Positions 30,642 through 42,100 of a DNA stretch of 50,792 nucleotides are shown piece by piece. Where the stretch lies: contig NZ_AFPB01000178.1 of the NCBI RefSeq assembly GCF_000218485.1, positions 1 through 50,792 of the forward strand, in the 5' to 3' direction. Under the pieces are notes generated by a model. It was not told the origin of the DNA. It saw only the letters and a program-made list of their open reading frames with translations, and ran no database searches. Each line of letters begins with the position of its first letter. The stretch's first letter is position 1. The DNA comes from Aquimarina agarivorans (GTDB taxonomy: Bacteria > Bacteroidota > Bacteroidia > Flavobacteriales > Flavobacteriaceae). Position numbers and translations under genes: made by a program.

Positions 30642-31829
30642 ATGGCAAAGGGAACTTTTGATCGTTCGAAACCACACTTGAATATCGGTACTATCGGACA
30701 CGTAGATCACGGTAAAACAACTTTAACTGCTGCAATTACTAAGGTATTAGCTGATGCTGGTCTTTCTGAGGCTAGAGATTTCGATACTATTGATAATGCT
30801 CCTGAAGAAAAGGAAAGAGGTATTACTATTAATACATCTCATGTTGAATATCAAACAGCTAACCGTCACTACGCACACGTTGACTGTCCAGGTCACGCCG
30901 ATTATGTAAAAAACATGGTTACTGGTGCTGCGCAAATGGATGGAGCTATTCTTGTTGTTGCTGCAACTGATGGGCCTATGCCGCAAACACGTGAGCATAT
31001 CTTATTGGGGCGTCAGGTAGGTATTCCTCGTATCGTTGTTTTCTTAAACAAAGTGGATATGGTGGATGATGAAGAGTTATTAGAATTAGTTGATATGGAG
31101 GTAAGAGATTTGCTTTCTTTTTACGACTATGATGGTGACAATGCGCCTGTAGTTGCTGGTTCTGCACTTGGAGCATTAAATGGTGAAAAGAAGTGGGTAG
31201 ATACAGTATTGGAATTAATGCAAGCTGTTGATGATTATATTGAAGAGCCATTAAGAGAGGTGGATAAAGATTTCTTAATGCCAATTGAAGATGTATTTTC
31301 TATTACTGGTCGTGGTACTGTGGCAACTGGTCGTATTGAGACTGGTATAGCTAACACTGGTGATCCTGTTGAAATTATAGGTATGGGAGCTGAAAAATTA
31401 ACTTCTACAATTACTGGTATCGAAATGTTCCGTCAGATTCTTGATAGAGGTGAGGCTGGAGATAATGCAGGTATTTTGTTAAGAGGTATTGAAAAAACAC
31501 AGATTTCAAGAGGTATGGTTATTACTAAGCCTGGATCTGTTACTCCACATAAAAAATTCAAAGCTGAGGTATATATCCTTAAAAAAGAAGAAGGTGGACG
31601 TCATACTCCATTTCATAATAATTACCGTCCACAGTTTTACGTACGTACAACAGATGTAACTGGTAACATTGCGTTGCCTGATGGAGTTGAAATGGTTATG
31701 CCTGGAGATAACTTAACTATTACAGTTGAATTAATTCAGACTATTGCAATGAATGTAGGTTTACGTTTTGCTATCCGTGAAGGAGGTAGAACTGTAGGTG
31801 CGGGTCAGGTTACTGAAATTCTTGACTAA
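30642..31829 (+). CDS. tuf: Elongation factor Tu
   Basis: A 395-residue GTPase that carries aminoacyl-tRNA to the ribosomal A site. G1 is [11 protein letters not shown], switch [14 protein letters not shown]3 DCPGHADY with the catalytic His, G4 NKVDM and G5 SAL. Domains 2 and 3 are complete, ending [14 protein letters not shown]. Length is normal. It directly follows four tRNA genes and probably shares their promoter. A terminator follows, which separates it from the tRNA-Trp unit. Confidence 0.98.
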   Translation: MAKGTFDRSKPHLNIGTIGHVDHGKTTLTAAITKVLADAGLSEARDFDTIDNAPEEKERGITINTSHVEYQTANRHYAHVDCPGHADYVKNMVTGAAQMDGAILVVAATDGPMPQTREHILLGRQVGIPRIVVFLNKVDMVDDEELLELVDMEVRDLLSFYDYDGDNAPVVAGSALGALNGEKKWVDTVLELMQAVDDYIEEPLREVDKDFLMPIEDVFSITGRGTVATGRIETGIANTGDPVEIIGMGAEKLTSTITGIEMFRQILDRGEAGDNAGILLRGIEKTQISRGMVITKPGSVTPHKKFKAEVYILKKEEGGRHTPFHNNYRPQFYVRTTDVTGNIALPDGVEMVMPGDNLTITVELIQTIAMNVGLRFAIREGGRTVGAGQVTEILD

Positions 31830-31848
31830 TTTATTGTAGTGAATAAAT

Positions 31849-31894
31849 AAAAAAGCAAGGTGTTCTTATTTTTTTAGAATACCTTGCTTTTTTT
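31849..31894 (+). terminator. Terminator after tuf
   Basis: Arms aaaagcaaggtgttct and agaataccttgctttt with a T-rich loop, then a T-run. Its right arm also supplies the TTG (31884-31886) that could serve as -33 for the next promoter. Confidence 0.88.
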
Positions 31895-31907
31895 AAATAA
31901 TATTTTA

Positions 31908-31915
31908 TATTTTTG
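31908..31915 (+). promoter_or_regulatory. -7 box TATTTTTG of the tRNA-Trp/secE/nusG operon
   Basis: Fits TAnnTTTG and is followed by C, 43 bases before tRNA-Trp. A TTG 21 bases upstream lies in the right arm of the tuf terminator. Confidence 0.6.
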
Positions 31916-31957
31916 CACTCCCGTTAAAATACGATTTTAGTGGATGGTGTAAAATAA

Positions 31958-32030
31958 ACGGGTTTAGCTCAGTTGGTAGAGCACTGGTCTCCAAAACCAG
32001 GTGTCGTGAGTTCGAGTCTCGCAACCCGTG
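31958..32030 (+). tRNA. tRNA-Trp (anticodon CCA)
   Basis: 73 bases. Acceptor acgggtt/aacccgt, discriminator G, anticodon stem ctggt/accag, and CCA at 31991-31993. It lies 15 bases before secE, the usual position in bacteria. Confidence 0.96.
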
Positions 32031-32045
32031 CAAATACTTAGCAAT

Positions 32046-32243
32046 ATGGCAGGAATAGTAAATTATATAACAGAGTCCTTTTCGGAATTAAAGAATAATG
32101 TTTCTTGGACTCCAAGGGCTGAAGCACAACGTTTGACAGTAATTGTTGTTGTGTTTTCTGTGTTGTTTTCGTTGGCTATTTGGGGTGTTGATACGGCGTT
32201 TAGTAAAGTGATCGAGCAGTACTTTAATATAGTAAAACAGTAA
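32046..32243 (+). CDS. secE: Preprotein translocase subunit SecE
   Basis: A 65-residue single-span membrane protein of the SecYEG channel. The amphipathic helix (ITESFSELKNNVSWTPRAEAQRL) contains the conserved NNVSWTPRAE element. One membrane helix follows (LTVIVVVFSVLFSLAIWGVD). The start is the Met of MAGIVNYI; an earlier in-frame Met would begin inside the tRNA-Trp 3' end. It is followed 9 bases later by nusG. Confidence 0.95.
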   Translation: MAGIVNYITESFSELKNNVSWTPRAEAQRLTVIVVVFSVLFSLAIWGVDTAFSKVIEQYFNIVKQ

Positions 32244-32252
32244 TTGCGGATT

Positions 32253-32804
32253 ATGGCTGATTCTAACATTAAGAAATGGTACGTAGTGCGTGCTGTTAGT
32301 GGTCAAGAGAACAAAGTTAAAGATTATATAGAGCGCGAAATTTCTCAACAAGGTTTAGATGATTTTGTTGATCAAGTTCTAGTTCCTACTGAAAAAGTTG
32401 TTCAAGTACGTAATGGAAAAAAAATAAATAAAGAACGCGTTTATTTTCCTGGTTATATAATGGTTGAGGCTAATTTATCAGGGGAGGTTCCACACATCAT
32501 TAAGTCTATCAATGGTGTAATTGGTTTTTTAGGTGAGGTGAAAGGTGGAGATCCTGTGCCTTTAAGGAAATCAGAAGTTAATCGGATGTTAGGTAAAGTT
32601 GATGAGTTGGCTGTTAAGGTTGATAGTATAGCAATACCGTATACAGAAGGGGAAACGGTAAAAGTTATCGATGGACCATTCAATGGATTTAACGGAACTG
32701 TTGAGAAGGTAAACGAAGAGAAGCGTAAATTAGAGGTGATGGTGAAGATTTTTGGACGTAAGACGCCTTTGGAGTTGAGCTATATGCAAGTAGAGAAAGT
32801 ATAA
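32253..32804 (+). CDS. nusG: Transcription antitermination/termination factor NusG
   Basis: A 183-residue factor that links RNA polymerase to Rho or to the ribosome. The NGN domain begins KKWYVVRAVSGQENKVKDYI and includes VYFPGYIMVEANLSGEVPHIIKS. The KOW domain is at the C-terminus (EGETVKVIDGPFNGFNGTVEKVNEEKRKLEVMVKIFGRKTPLEL). The start is the Met of MADSNIKKW, in agreement with the family. Bacteroidota NusG is close to the E. coli length, and no inserted domain is seen. Confidence 0.96.
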   Translation: MADSNIKKWYVVRAVSGQENKVKDYIEREISQQGLDDFVDQVLVPTEKVVQVRNGKKINKERVYFPGYIMVEANLSGEVPHIIKSINGVIGFLGEVKGGDPVPLRKSEVNRMLGKVDELAVKVDSIAIPYTEGETVKVIDGPFNGFNGTVEKVNEEKRKLEVMVKIFGRKTPLELSYMQVEKV

Positions 32805-32886
32805 ATAACTATTTTATTTTATATCGGAGTTGTGTTTTTTCTGAGCTTCCACTGAAAGGATGCAATTTCAATAATTATTTTTAAAA

Positions 32887-33324
32887 ATGGCAAAAGAAGT
32901 AAGTAAGGTTGTAAAACTACAAGTACGTGGTGGGGCGGCAAATCCATCTCCACCTGTTGGGCCTGCTTTAGGTGCTGCTGGAGTAAATATCATGGAATTT
33001 TGTAAGCAATTCAATGGTAGAACTCAGGATAAAGCTGGTAAGGTATTGCCAGTTGCAATTACGGTTTATAAAGATAAGTCTTTTGATTTTGTAATTAAAA
33101 CTCCTCCTGCAGCGGTGCAAATATTGGAAGCAGCAAAAATTAAAAAAGGTTCAGGAGAGCCTAATAGAAAAAAAGTGGCTACGGTTACTTGGGATCAGTT
33201 AAAAGTTATCGCTGAAGATAAAATGCCTGATTTGAACGCTTTTACAGTAGAGTCGGCAATGAGAATGATGGCTGGTACTGCGCGTTCCATGGGTATTAAT
33301 GTTAAAGGCGATGCGCCATCTTAA
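32887..33324 (+). CDS. rplK: 50S ribosomal protein uL11
   Basis: A 145-residue protein at the GTPase-associated centre. The N-terminal [36 protein letters not shown] segment is universal in uL11, and the rRNA-binding C-terminal domain ends [16 protein letters not shown]. It lies 82 bases after nusG and 18 bases before rplA, with no terminator between. Confidence 0.97.
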   Translation: MAKEVSKVVKLQVRGGAANPSPPVGPALGAAGVNIMEFCKQFNGRTQDKAGKVLPVAITVYKDKSFDFVIKTPPAAVQILEAAKIKKGSGEPNRKKVATVTWDQLKVIAEDKMPDLNAFTVESAMRMMAGTARSMGINVKGDAPS

Positions 33325-33342
33325 TCTTTTAAATAGAAAATC

Positions 33343-34038
33343 ATGGCAAAATTGACAAAAAAACAAAAGGAAACGCAAGCTAAAATTGATACTAATAAAG
33401 CGTATACAATTGCTGAGGCAGCTTCTTTAGTGAAAGAAGTTTCAACAGTAAATTTTGATGCATCAGTGGATATTGCGGTTAGATTGAATGTTGATCCTAG
33501 AAAAGCAAATCAAATGGTACGTGGTGTGGTAACTTTACCGCATGGTACAGGAAAAGATGTGAAAGTGCTTGCTTTAGTTACACCAGATAAAGAAGAAGAT
33601 GCAAAGGCAGCGGGAGCTGACTACGTTGGGTTGGATGAGTATTTGGCTAAAATTAAAGGAGGTTGGACTGATGTTGATGTGATTGTAACAATGCCTTCAG
33701 TAATGGGTAAGTTGGGTCCTTTAGGTAGGGTTTTAGGGCCACGTGGTCTTATGCCAAATCCTAAAACTGGAACTGTAACTATGGATATTGCAAAGGCGGT
33801 ATCTGATGTAAAAGCTGGTAAAATAGACTTTAAGGTTGATAAAACTGGTATTGTACATGCAGCTGTTGGAAAAGCATCTTTTGATGCGGATAAGTTAGAA
33901 GGAAATATAAAAGAACTTGTTAGTACTTTGGTGAAATTAAAGCCGCAAGCTGCTAAAGGAGTTTATGTAAAATCAGCGTACATATCAAGTACAATGAGTC
34001 CTGGGATACAATTAGACACTAAAGCATTTGCTGGGTAA
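33343..34038 (+). CDS. rplA: 50S ribosomal protein uL1
   Basis: A 231-residue protein of the L1 stalk, also the usual translational repressor of the L11 operon. Landmarks are the [20 protein letters not shown] segment, the [22 protein letters not shown] hinge and the terminal [14 protein letters not shown] segment (here [14 protein letters not shown]). It is intact. It is followed 15 bases later by rplJ. Confidence 0.97.
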   Translation: MAKLTKKQKETQAKIDTNKAYTIAEAASLVKEVSTVNFDASVDIAVRLNVDPRKANQMVRGVVTLPHGTGKDVKVLALVTPDKEEDAKAAGADYVGLDEYLAKIKGGWTDVDVIVTMPSVMGKLGPLGRVLGPRGLMPNPKTGTVTMDIAKAVSDVKAGKIDFKVDKTGIVHAAVGKASFDADKLEGNIKELVSTLVKLKPQAAKGVYVKSAYISSTMSPGIQLDTKAFAG

Positions 34039-34053
34039 TTAAGAATAACGATT

Positions 34054-34569
34054 ATGACAAGAGAAGAGAAATCAATAGTAATTGAAAACTTAACTGCTCA
34101 GTTAGCTGAAAATAGCAATATTTATATTGCTGATATTTCTGGATTGGATGCAGGTACGACTTCAAATTTACGTAGAGCTTGTTTTAAAGCTAACGTATCA
34201 CTTTCAGTGGTGAAAAATACATTGCTGGCAAAAGCAATGGAAGCTTCAGATAAAGATTTTGGTGATTTGCCAACTACATTGGTTGGGAATACGTCAATAA
34301 TGTTTTCTGAAACTGGTAATGGTCCAGCAAAAGTAATTAAAGAATTCCGTAAGAAATCTGAAAAACCTTTATTAAAAGGAGCTTTCGTGGAATCAGCAAT
34401 ATTTGTTGGTGATGAAAACTTAGAGGCACTTGTAAATATCAAGTCTAAGGAAGAAGTTATCGGAGATATTATTGGATTATTACAATCTCCTGCTAAAAAT
34501 GTTGTTTCTGCGCTTAAATCAAGTGGTGGTAAATTGGCAGGTATCTTAAAAACGTTATCTGAAAAATAG
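34054..34569 (+). CDS. rplJ: 50S ribosomal protein uL10
   Basis: A 171-residue stalk base protein that anchors bL12 dimers. It has the N-terminal NLTAQLAENSNIYIADISGLDA region, the SLSVVKNTLLAKAME rRNA-binding segment, and a C-terminal helix (SPAKNVVSALKSSGGKLAGILKTLSE) that binds bL12. It lies 60 bases before rplL. Confidence 0.96.
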   Translation: MTREEKSIVIENLTAQLAENSNIYIADISGLDAGTTSNLRRACFKANVSLSVVKNTLLAKAMEASDKDFGDLPTTLVGNTSIMFSETGNGPAKVIKEFRKKSEKPLLKGAFVESAIFVGDENLEALVNIKSKEEVIGDIIGLLQSPAKNVVSALKSSGGKLAGILKTLSEK

Positions 34570-34629
34570 ATAACATTAGCGTTTGCGCACAATTATTATA
34601 TTATATAAAACTATTTAAAACGGTAGAAA

Positions 34630-35007
34630 ATGGCAGATTTAAAAGAATTCGCAGAACAATTAGTAAACTTAACTGTTAAGGAAGTAAATGAATTAGCAGA
34701 TATCCTTAAAGAGGAGTATGGTATTGAGCCAGCAGCAGCAGCAGTAGCTGTAGCAGCAGGTGGTGGAGCAGCTGGAGGTGATGCTGCTGAAGAAAAAACT
34801 GAATTTGATGTAGTATTAAAAGCTGCAGGAAGTTCTAAATTAGCGGTAGTAAAATTAGTTAAGGAATTAACTGGTTTAGGTCTTAAAGATGCTAAAGGAT
34901 TAGTTGATGATGCTCCAAGTAACATCAAAGAAGGTGTAGCTAAAGATGAAGCTGAAGCATTAAAAGCGCAATTAGAAGAAGCTGGTGCTGAAGTAGAGCT
35001 TAAGTAA
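34630..35007 (+). CDS. rplL: 50S ribosomal protein bL12
   Basis: A 125-residue acidic stalk protein that recruits translation GTPases. The N-terminal dimer domain ([21 protein letters not shown]) is joined by an Ala/Gly-rich hinge (about 34-55) to the C-terminal domain. That domain carries the GTPase-contact motif [20 protein letters not shown]. Length is typical. A large hairpin follows before rpoB. Confidence 0.97.
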   Translation: MADLKEFAEQLVNLTVKEVNELADILKEEYGIEPAAAAVAVAAGGGAAGGDAAEEKTEFDVVLKAAGSSKLAVVKLVKELTGLGLKDAKGLVDDAPSNIKEGVAKDEAEALKAQLEEAGAEVELK

Positions 35008-35029
35008 GCTTTATATTTAAAAAGACAAA

Positions 35030-35066
35030 GGTTTAGGCCCTGAGATTGTTCTCGGTGGTCTAGACC
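35030..35066 (+). promoter_or_regulatory. Large RNA hairpin between rplL and rpoB
   Basis: A lower stem ggtttaggcc/ggtctagacc (10 bp, two G-U) and an upper stem ctgaga/tctcgg (6 bp, one G-U), with a TTGT loop and one bulged T. No T-run follows, so it is not a plain terminator. E. coli has an attenuator and RNase III site at the same place, so processing or attenuation is a reasonable inference. Confidence 0.65.
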
Positions 35067-35210
35067 ATTTTGTGTATATAAAACTTTGGTTTTATTTAGT
35101 AGTGATTGGCAATTAAACTTGCTAATTGTATAACGAGCAAATTAGCTCAATATTTTTTTTGCAAAACAATATTTTGTTTTGTGTTATTGTGTGTTAATAA
35201 AAACTGTCGT

Positions 35211-35253
35211 AAATTATAAAAAAACAAATTTAAAACTTAGTTTTTTATAATTT
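35211..35253 (+). promoter_or_regulatory. AT-rich hairpin upstream of rpoB
   Basis: Arms aaattataaaaaaac and gttttttataattt pair along 14 bases (one extra A). It lies 45 bases before the rpoB start. The 291-base gap between rplL and rpoB otherwise contains no gene. Confidence 0.5.
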
Positions 35254-35298
35254 GATAGCCTACATACTAATTATTTGATAATTTAATTCTATCCATTG

Positions 35299-38200
35299 AT
35301 GTCAGCAACGCAAACTGAAAGATTAAATTTTTCTTCCGTAAAGAACATCCCTGCTTATCCAGATTTGTTGGATATTCAAATAAAGTCTTTCCAGGATTTC
35401 TTTCAATTAGAAACGAAATCAGAAGAGAGAGGGAATGAAGGATTGTATAATACCTTCATGGAAAACTTTCCAATCACGGACACTCGTAATCAGTTCGTAC
35501 TTGAATTTTTAGATTATTTTGTTGATCCTCCACGTTATGATCTACAGGAATGTATTGAGCGAGGATTGACTTATAGTGTACCTTTAAAAGCGCGTTTAAA
35601 ATTATATTGTACTGATCCCGAGCATGAGGATTTTGAGACTATCGTGCAGGATGTATATTTAGGTACTATACCGTACATGACTCCAAGTGGAACTTTTTGT
35701 ATAAATGGAGCTGAGCGCGTAGTGGTATCGCAATTACACCGATCACCTGGTGTATTCTTTGGGCAGTCATTTCACGCCAATGGAACCAAGTTATATTCAG
35801 CTAGAGTAATTCCATTTAAAGGCTCATGGATTGAATTTGCAACCGATATCAATAGCGTTATGTACGCATATATTGATCGTAAAAAGAAATTACCAGTAAC
35901 TACTTTATTTCGCGCAATTGGTTTTGAGCGTGATAAAGATATTTTAGAAATTTTCGACCTTGCGGAAGAAATTAAAGTGTCTAAATCTGGTATTAAAAAA
36001 GTATTAGGACGTCAATTGGCCGCTCGTGTTTTAAATACGTGGCATGAAGATTTTGTGGATGAAGATACTGGAGAGGTGGTGTCAATTGAGCGTAATGAAA
36101 TTGTGTTAGACCGTGATACAATTTTAGAAAAAGATCATATTGAAGAAATTTTAGAGAGTGGTGTAAAAACAATACTACTTCATAAAGAAGATAATGAAAA
36201 AGGGGATTATGCTATTATTCATAATACGCTTCAAAAAGATCCAACGAATTCTGAAAAAGAAGCCGTAGAGCATATCTACAGACAGCTACGTAATGCAGAA
36301 CCGCCTGATGAGGAAACTGCACGTGGTATTATCGATAAATTATTCTTTTCTGATCAGCGTTACAATTTAGGTGAAGTTGGTCGTTACCGAATGAATAAAA
36401 AATTACAATTGGATATCGCAATGGATAAGCAAGTGCTTACCAAAGAGGATATCATTACCATTGTAAAATATTTAATTGAATTAATTAATTCCAAAGCTGA
36501 AATTGATGATATTGATCACTTATCTAACCGTCGTGTACGTACTGTTGGTGAGCAATTGTCGCAACAGTTTGGAGTAGGTTTAGCGCGTATGGCGCGTACC
36601 ATTCGTGAGCGAATGAATGTTCGTGACAACGAAGTATTTACACCTATTGACTTGATTAATGCTAAAACATTATCATCAGTAATTAATTCGTTTTTTGGAA
36701 CCAATCAGTTATCTCAGTTTATGGATCAAACCAATCCATTAGCTGAAATTACACACAAACGTCGTTTATCGGCTCTTGGACCTGGTGGTTTATCCCGTGA
36801 GCGTGCTGGTTTTGAGGTGCGAGATGTACACTACACGCATTATGGACGTTTATGTCCTATTGAAACTCCTGAAGGACCCAACATTGGATTAATATCTTCA
36901 CTTTCTGTTTATGCAAAAGTGAACAGCATGGGATTCATTGAAACACCATACCGTAAAGTAACTGATGGACAGGTAGATTTGGAAACTGTGCCAAAATATT
37001 TAAGTGCAGAGGAAGAAGAGGGAATGAAAATAGCACAGGCTAATATTCCAATGGATGAAAATGGAACAATTACTACAGAAAAGGTAATCGCTCGTGAAGA
37101 GGGAGATTTCCCAGTGGAAGATCCAAAAAATATTCATTATACCGATGTAGCACCAAATCAAATTTCATCTATTTCGGCATCTTTGATTCCGTTTTTGGAG
37201 CATGATGATGCTAACCGTGCACTGATGGGATCAAATATGATGCGTCAGGCAGTACCTTTATTACGTGTTGATTCGCCGATTGTTGGAACAGGTCTTGAGC
37301 GTCAGGTAGCTTCTGATTCACGTGTATTGATTAATGCAGAAGGCGCTGGTGTTGTAGAGTATGTTGATGCAGAAAAAATTGTGATCAAGTATGATCGTAC
37401 CGAAGATGAACAACTAGTAAGTTTTGATTCGGATTCAAAATCATATGACCTGATTAAATTCCGTAAAACGAATCAAGGTACAAGCATTAACCTGAAGCCA
37501 ATTATTAAGGAAGGTGACCGCGTTTCAAAAGGAGAGGTGTTATGCCAAGGATACGCAACTGAAGCAGGTGAACTTGCCTTAGGGCGTAATATGAAAGTGG
37601 CGTTTATGCCATGGAAAGGATATAACTTTGAGGATGCGATTGTAATATCTGAAAAAGTAGTTCGCGAAGATATTTTTACATCAATTCATATTGATGAATA
37701 CTCTTTAGAAGTTAGAGATACAAAACTTGGTAATGAAGAGCTAACAAATGATATTCCTAATGTATCGGAAGAGGCTACCAAAGACTTGGACGAAAATGGA
37801 ATGATTCGTGTTGGTGCTGAAGTAAAACCTGGGGATATTTTAATTGGAAAAATTACTCCTAAAGGAGAAAGTGATCCAACTCCTGAAGAAAAATTATTAA
37901 GGGCTATTTTTGGTGACAAAGCCGGTGATGTTAAAGATGCTTCTTTAAAAGCCTCTCCATCATTACACGGAGTTGTTATTGATAAAAAATTATTTTCTAG
38001 AGCTGTAAAAGACAAGCGTAAGCGTGCTCAGGATAAAGAGGATATTTCTAAATTGGAATCTAAGTACGATGTTAAGTTTGAAAGCTTAAAAAATCAACTT
38101 ATTGACAAGCTTTTTGCTATTGTTGGAGGTAAAACTTCACAAGGAGTTTCTAATGATTTAGGTGAAGAAGTACTTCCTAAAGGTAAAAAATATACCCTTA

Positions 38201-39111
38201 AAATGTTAAATAGTATTGATGACTATTCGCATTTAACTAAAGGTGTTTGGACTACTGATAAGGAGTTGAATGCTATGGTTGCTGATTTACTTCACAACTA
38301 TAAAATTAAGGAAAACGACTTACAAGGAAATTTACGTAGAGAGAAATTTACTATTTCGGTAGGAGATGAGTTACCAGCAGGTATTTTAAAACTTGCTAAA
38401 ATTTACGTAGCCAAAAAGCGTAAGCTTAAAGTAGGGGATAAAATGGCAGGACGCCACGGGAACAAAGGTATTGTTGCGCGTATCGTTCGTCAGGAAGATA
38501 TGCCATTCTTAGAGGATGGAACTCCTGTTGACATTGTTTTGAATCCATTAGGGGTACCATCACGTATGAATATCGGACAGATTTACGAAACTGTTTTAGG
38601 ATGGGCAGGTCAAAAATTAGGACAAAAATATGCTACACCAATATTTGATGGAGCATCTTTAGATCAAATTAACGAATTGACTGATAGTGCAGGAATTCCA
38701 AGATTTGGACATACACATTTATATGACGGAGGAACAGGAGAACGTTTTGATCAGGCAGCAACTGTAGGAGTAATCTACATGTTAAAACTAGGTCACATGG
38801 TGGATGATAAAATGCACGCACGTTCTATTGGACCATACTCATTAATTACACAACAGCCATTAGGAGGTAAAGCTCAGTTTGGAGGTCAGCGTTTTGGTGA
38901 AATGGAGGTTTGGGCACTTGAGGCCTACGGAGCTTCAAGTACATTACGTGAGATCTTAACTGTAAAATCTGATGATGTTATTGGTAGAGCAAAAACATAC
39001 GAAAGTATTGTAAAAGGTGAGCCAATGCCAGAACCAGGAATTCCTGAATCGTTCAATGTATTAATGCATGAATTAAAAGGTCTTGGATTAGACATTCGTT
39101 TAGAAGAGTAA
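35299..39111 (+). CDS. rpoB: DNA-directed RNA polymerase subunit beta
   Basis: A 1270-residue catalytic subunit. Seen in order are the N-terminal protrusion ([21 protein letters not shown]) and the rifampicin region ([44 protein letters not shown]). Next come [17 protein letters not shown], then the active-site side residues in [16 protein letters not shown] and [10 protein letters not shown]. The C-terminal clamp ends LGLDIRLEE. The rifampicin-binding residues look wild-type. The ATG was preferred over a TTG one codon earlier. It is intact. Confidence 0.98.
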   Translation: MSATQTERLNFSSVKNIPAYPDLLDIQIKSFQDFFQLETKSEERGNEGLYNTFMENFPITDTRNQFVLEFLDYFVDPPRYDLQECIERGLTYSVPLKARLKLYCTDPEHEDFETIVQDVYLGTIPYMTPSGTFCINGAERVVVSQLHRSPGVFFGQSFHANGTKLYSARVIPFKGSWIEFATDINSVMYAYIDRKKKLPVTTLFRAIGFERDKDILEIFDLAEEIKVSKSGIKKVLGRQLAARVLNTWHEDFVDEDTGEVVSIERNEIVLDRDTILEKDHIEEILESGVKTILLHKEDNEKGDYAIIHNTLQKDPTNSEKEAVEHIYRQLRNAEPPDEETARGIIDKLFFSDQRYNLGEVGRYRMNKKLQLDIAMDKQVLTKEDIITIVKYLIELINSKAEIDDIDHLSNRRVRTVGEQLSQQFGVGLARMARTIRERMNVRDNEVFTPIDLINAKTLSSVINSFFGTNQLSQFMDQTNPLAEITHKRRLSALGPGGLSRERAGFEVRDVHYTHYGRLCPIETPEGPNIGLISSLSVYAKVNSMGFIETPYRKVTDGQVDLETVPKYLSAEEEEGMKIAQANIPMDENGTITTEKVIAREEGDFPVEDPKNIHYTDVAPNQISSISASLIPFLEHDDANRALMGSNMMRQAVPLLRVDSPIVGTGLERQVASDSRVLINAEGAGVVEYVDAEKIVIKYDRTEDEQLVSFDSDSKSYDLIKFRKTNQGTSINLKPIIKEGDRVSKGEVLCQGYATEAGELALGRNMKVAFMPWKGYNFEDAIVISEKVVREDIFTSIHIDEYSLEVRDTKLGNEELTNDIPNVSEEATKDLDENGMIRVGAEVKPGDILIGKITPKGESDPTPEEKLLRAIFGDKAGDVKDASLKASPSLHGVVIDKKLFSRAVKDKRKRAQDKEDISKLESKYDVKFESLKNQLIDKLFAIVGGKTSQGVSNDLGEEVLPKGKKYTLKMLNSIDDYSHLTKGVWTTDKELNAMVADLLHNYKIKENDLQGNLRREKFTISVGDELPAGILKLAKIYVAKKRKLKVGDKMAGRHGNKGIVARIVRQEDMPFLEDGTPVDIVLNPLGVPSRMNIGQIYETVLGWAGQKLGQKYATPIFDGASLDQINELTDSAGIPRFGHTHLYDGGTGERFDQAATVGVIYMLKLGHMVDDKMHARSIGPYSLITQQPLGGKAQFGGQRFGEMEVWALEAYGASSTLREILTVKSDDVIGRAKTYESIVKGEPMPEPGIPESFNVLMHELKGLGLDIRLEE

Positions 39112-39130
39112 CCTATTAAAGCGTATAAAT

Positions 39131-39153
39131 GCCGCTCGTAAATTACGAGCGGC
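39131..39153 (+). promoter_or_regulatory. GC-rich hairpin between rpoB and rpoC
   Basis: Arms gccgctcgtaa and ttacgagcggc form a perfect stem with a one-base (A) loop or, more realistically, a 9-bp stem with a 5-base loop. The downstream sequence (tattttc) is a weak T-run. It is striking in an AT-rich genome and may act as a processing or partial termination site. Confidence 0.6.
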
Positions 39154-39193
39154 TATTTTCACAATATACTAATATTCTTAAGTAGCATATACT

Positions 39194-42100
39194 ATGGCTA
39201 GAAATAATGATAAGAATCAAGTAAAGAGGTTTAATAAAATCTCAATCGGTTTAGCATCTCCAGAATCAATTTTGGAGGCTTCGCACGGCGAAGTGCTTAA
39301 ACCAGAAACTATAAATTACCGTACACACAAACCTGAGCGCGATGGATTGTTTTGTGAGCGTATTTTTGGTCCTGTTAAGGATTACGAATGTGCCTGTGGT
39401 AAATATAAGCGTATACGATATAAAGGAATCGTTTGTGACCGTTGTGGAGTAGAGGTTACGGAAAAAAAGGTGCGAAGAGACCGTGTGGGACACATCAATC
39501 TTGTTGTGCCTGTTGCGCATATTTGGTATTTCCGTTCATTGCCAAACAAAATAGGTTATTTGTTAGGACTGCCTTCTAAAAAATTGGACATGATTATTTA
39601 CTACGAACGTTACGTAGTAATTCAACCTGGTATTGCTAAAAATGAAGAAGGTGAGGCTGTTCAAAAAATGGATTTCCTTACGGAAGAAGAGTATTTGAAT
39701 ATTTTAGACAGTCTTCCTCAAGAAAACTTATATTTAGATGATTCAGATTCAGAAAAGTTTATTGCTAAAATGGGGGCTGAATGTTTAATTGAAATATTAA
39801 AGCGTATCGATTTAGATGATCTTTCTTATGAATTACGCCATAAGGCCAATAATGAAACATCTAAACAACGTAAGGCTGAAGCGTTAAAGCGTTTACAAGT
39901 TGTAGAATCTTTACGAGATGCTAATAAAAATAGAGAGAACAATCCAGAGTGGATGATCATGAAAGTAATTCCGGTGATACCGCCTGAATTACGTCCATTA
40001 GTACCTTTGGATGGGGGGCGTTTTGCAACTTCTGATTTAAATGATTTGTACCGAAGAGTAATTATTCGCAACAATCGTTTAAAGCGTTTGGTTGAAATCA
40101 AGGCTCCTGAGGTGATTTTGCGAAATGAAAAACGTATGCTTCAGGAATCTGTAGATTCGTTATTTGATAATACGCGTAAATCTTCAGCAGTTAAAACCGA
40201 AAGTAATCGACCATTAAAGTCGCTTTCTGACTCGTTAAAAGGTAAGCAAGGACGTTTCCGTCAAAACTTACTTGGGAAACGTGTGGATTATTCAGCACGT
40301 TCGGTAATTGTTGTTGGGCCAGAGTTAAAATTATTTGAGTGTGGTTTACCAAAAAATATGGCGGCTGAGTTGTATAAGCCTTTCGTTATCCGAAAGCTTA
40401 TTGAGCGTGGTATTGTAAAAACGGTTAAATCAGCTAAAAAGATTATAGATCGTAAGGAGCCAGTAGTATGGGATATTTTAGAAAATGTGCTTAAAGGACA
40501 TCCTGTATTACTAAACCGTGCTCCTACGCTTCACCGCTTGGGTATTCAGGCGTTTCAACCAAAATTGATAGAAGGAAAAGCTATCCAATTACACCCATTA
40601 GTATGTACGGCATTCAACGCCGATTTTGATGGGGATCAAATGGCGGTGCACTTGCCATTAGGACCAGAGGCTATTTTAGAGGCTCAGTTACTAATGTTGG
40701 CATCGCATAATATATTGAATCCAGCAAATGGTTCTCCGGTAACGGTACCATCTCAGGATATGGTCTTGGGACTGTATTATATGACTAAAGCACGTAAATC
40801 AACTCCTGAGTTAAAAATTAAAGGAGAAGGATTAACATTTTATTCTGCGGAAGAAGTTACGATAGCTTATAACGAAAAGAAACTAGATATTAATGCTGTT
40901 ATCAAAATCCGTACTATGGATTTTAATGACGCAGGTGAATTAGTACCACAAATTATTGAAACCACTACAGGTAGAGTGCTTTTTAATGAAAAAGTGCCAG
41001 CAGCAGCAGGTTACATTAATCAGGTATTAACTAAAAAAGCATTACGTGATATTATTGGTGATATTTTAAAGGTAACTTCTGTGCCTGAAACTGCTGATTT
41101 CCTTGATGAAATTAAGGGATTAGGTTACGGATTTGCATTTAGAGGGGGGCTTTCATTTAGTTTAGGTGATATTATTATTCCTGCGGAAAAGCAAGGTATG
41201 ATTGATGCAGCTAATGCTCAGGTTGATGGTATTATAGGAAACTATAATATGGGTCTGATTACAAATAATGAACGATACAATCAAGTTATTGATATATGGA
41301 CATCAACAAACTCTCAATTAACTGAGTTGTCAATGAAACGTATTAGTGAAGATCAGCAAGGATTTAACTCTGTATATATGATGCTTGATTCAGGAGCACG
41401 TGGATCTAAGGAACAAATTCGACAGTTAACTGGTATGCGTGGATTGATGGCGAAACCAAAGAAATCAGCTGATGGAGGTGGAGCAATTATTGAAAATCCA
41501 ATTATATCAAACTTTAAAGAAGGTCTTTCAATTCTTGAGTACTTTATTTCTACTCACGGTGCTCGTAAAGGACTAGCGGATACGGCATTGAAAACGGCCG
41601 ATGCAGGATACTTAACGCGTCGTTTGGTAGATGTTTCTCAGGATGTTATCATTAATCAAACGGATTGTGGTACACTTCGTGGAGTTGAAGTAGCAGCTTT
41701 GAAAAAGAATGAAGAGATTATTGAATCATTAGGGGCACGTATTTTAGGACGTACCGCATTAAATGATGTGATCAACCCATTGACTCAAGAAGTGTTAGTT
41801 GAAGCAGGGGAGGAAATTAATGATGAACAAGTTGAATTAATTTCTGCTGCGCCAATTGAAACTGTAGAGGTGCGTTCAGCATTAACTTGCGAAGCGAAAA
41901 AAGGGATTTGTAAAAAATGTTACGGAAGAAACTTAGCTACAAACAAAACGGTACAGTTGGGTGAAGCTGTTGGTGTAGTAGCGGCTCAATCTATTGGTGA
42001 GCCGGGTACACAGCTTACTTTACGTACGTTCCACGTGGGTGGTATTGCAGGTAACATTTCAGAAGATAATAGCCTGAAAGCACGTTTTCCTGGTGTTGTT

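Noticed and set aside
34122..34592. Long antisense frames opposite rplJ, rplL, rpoB and rpoC
   Set aside because: All lie opposite strongly conserved genes and show no independent coding features.
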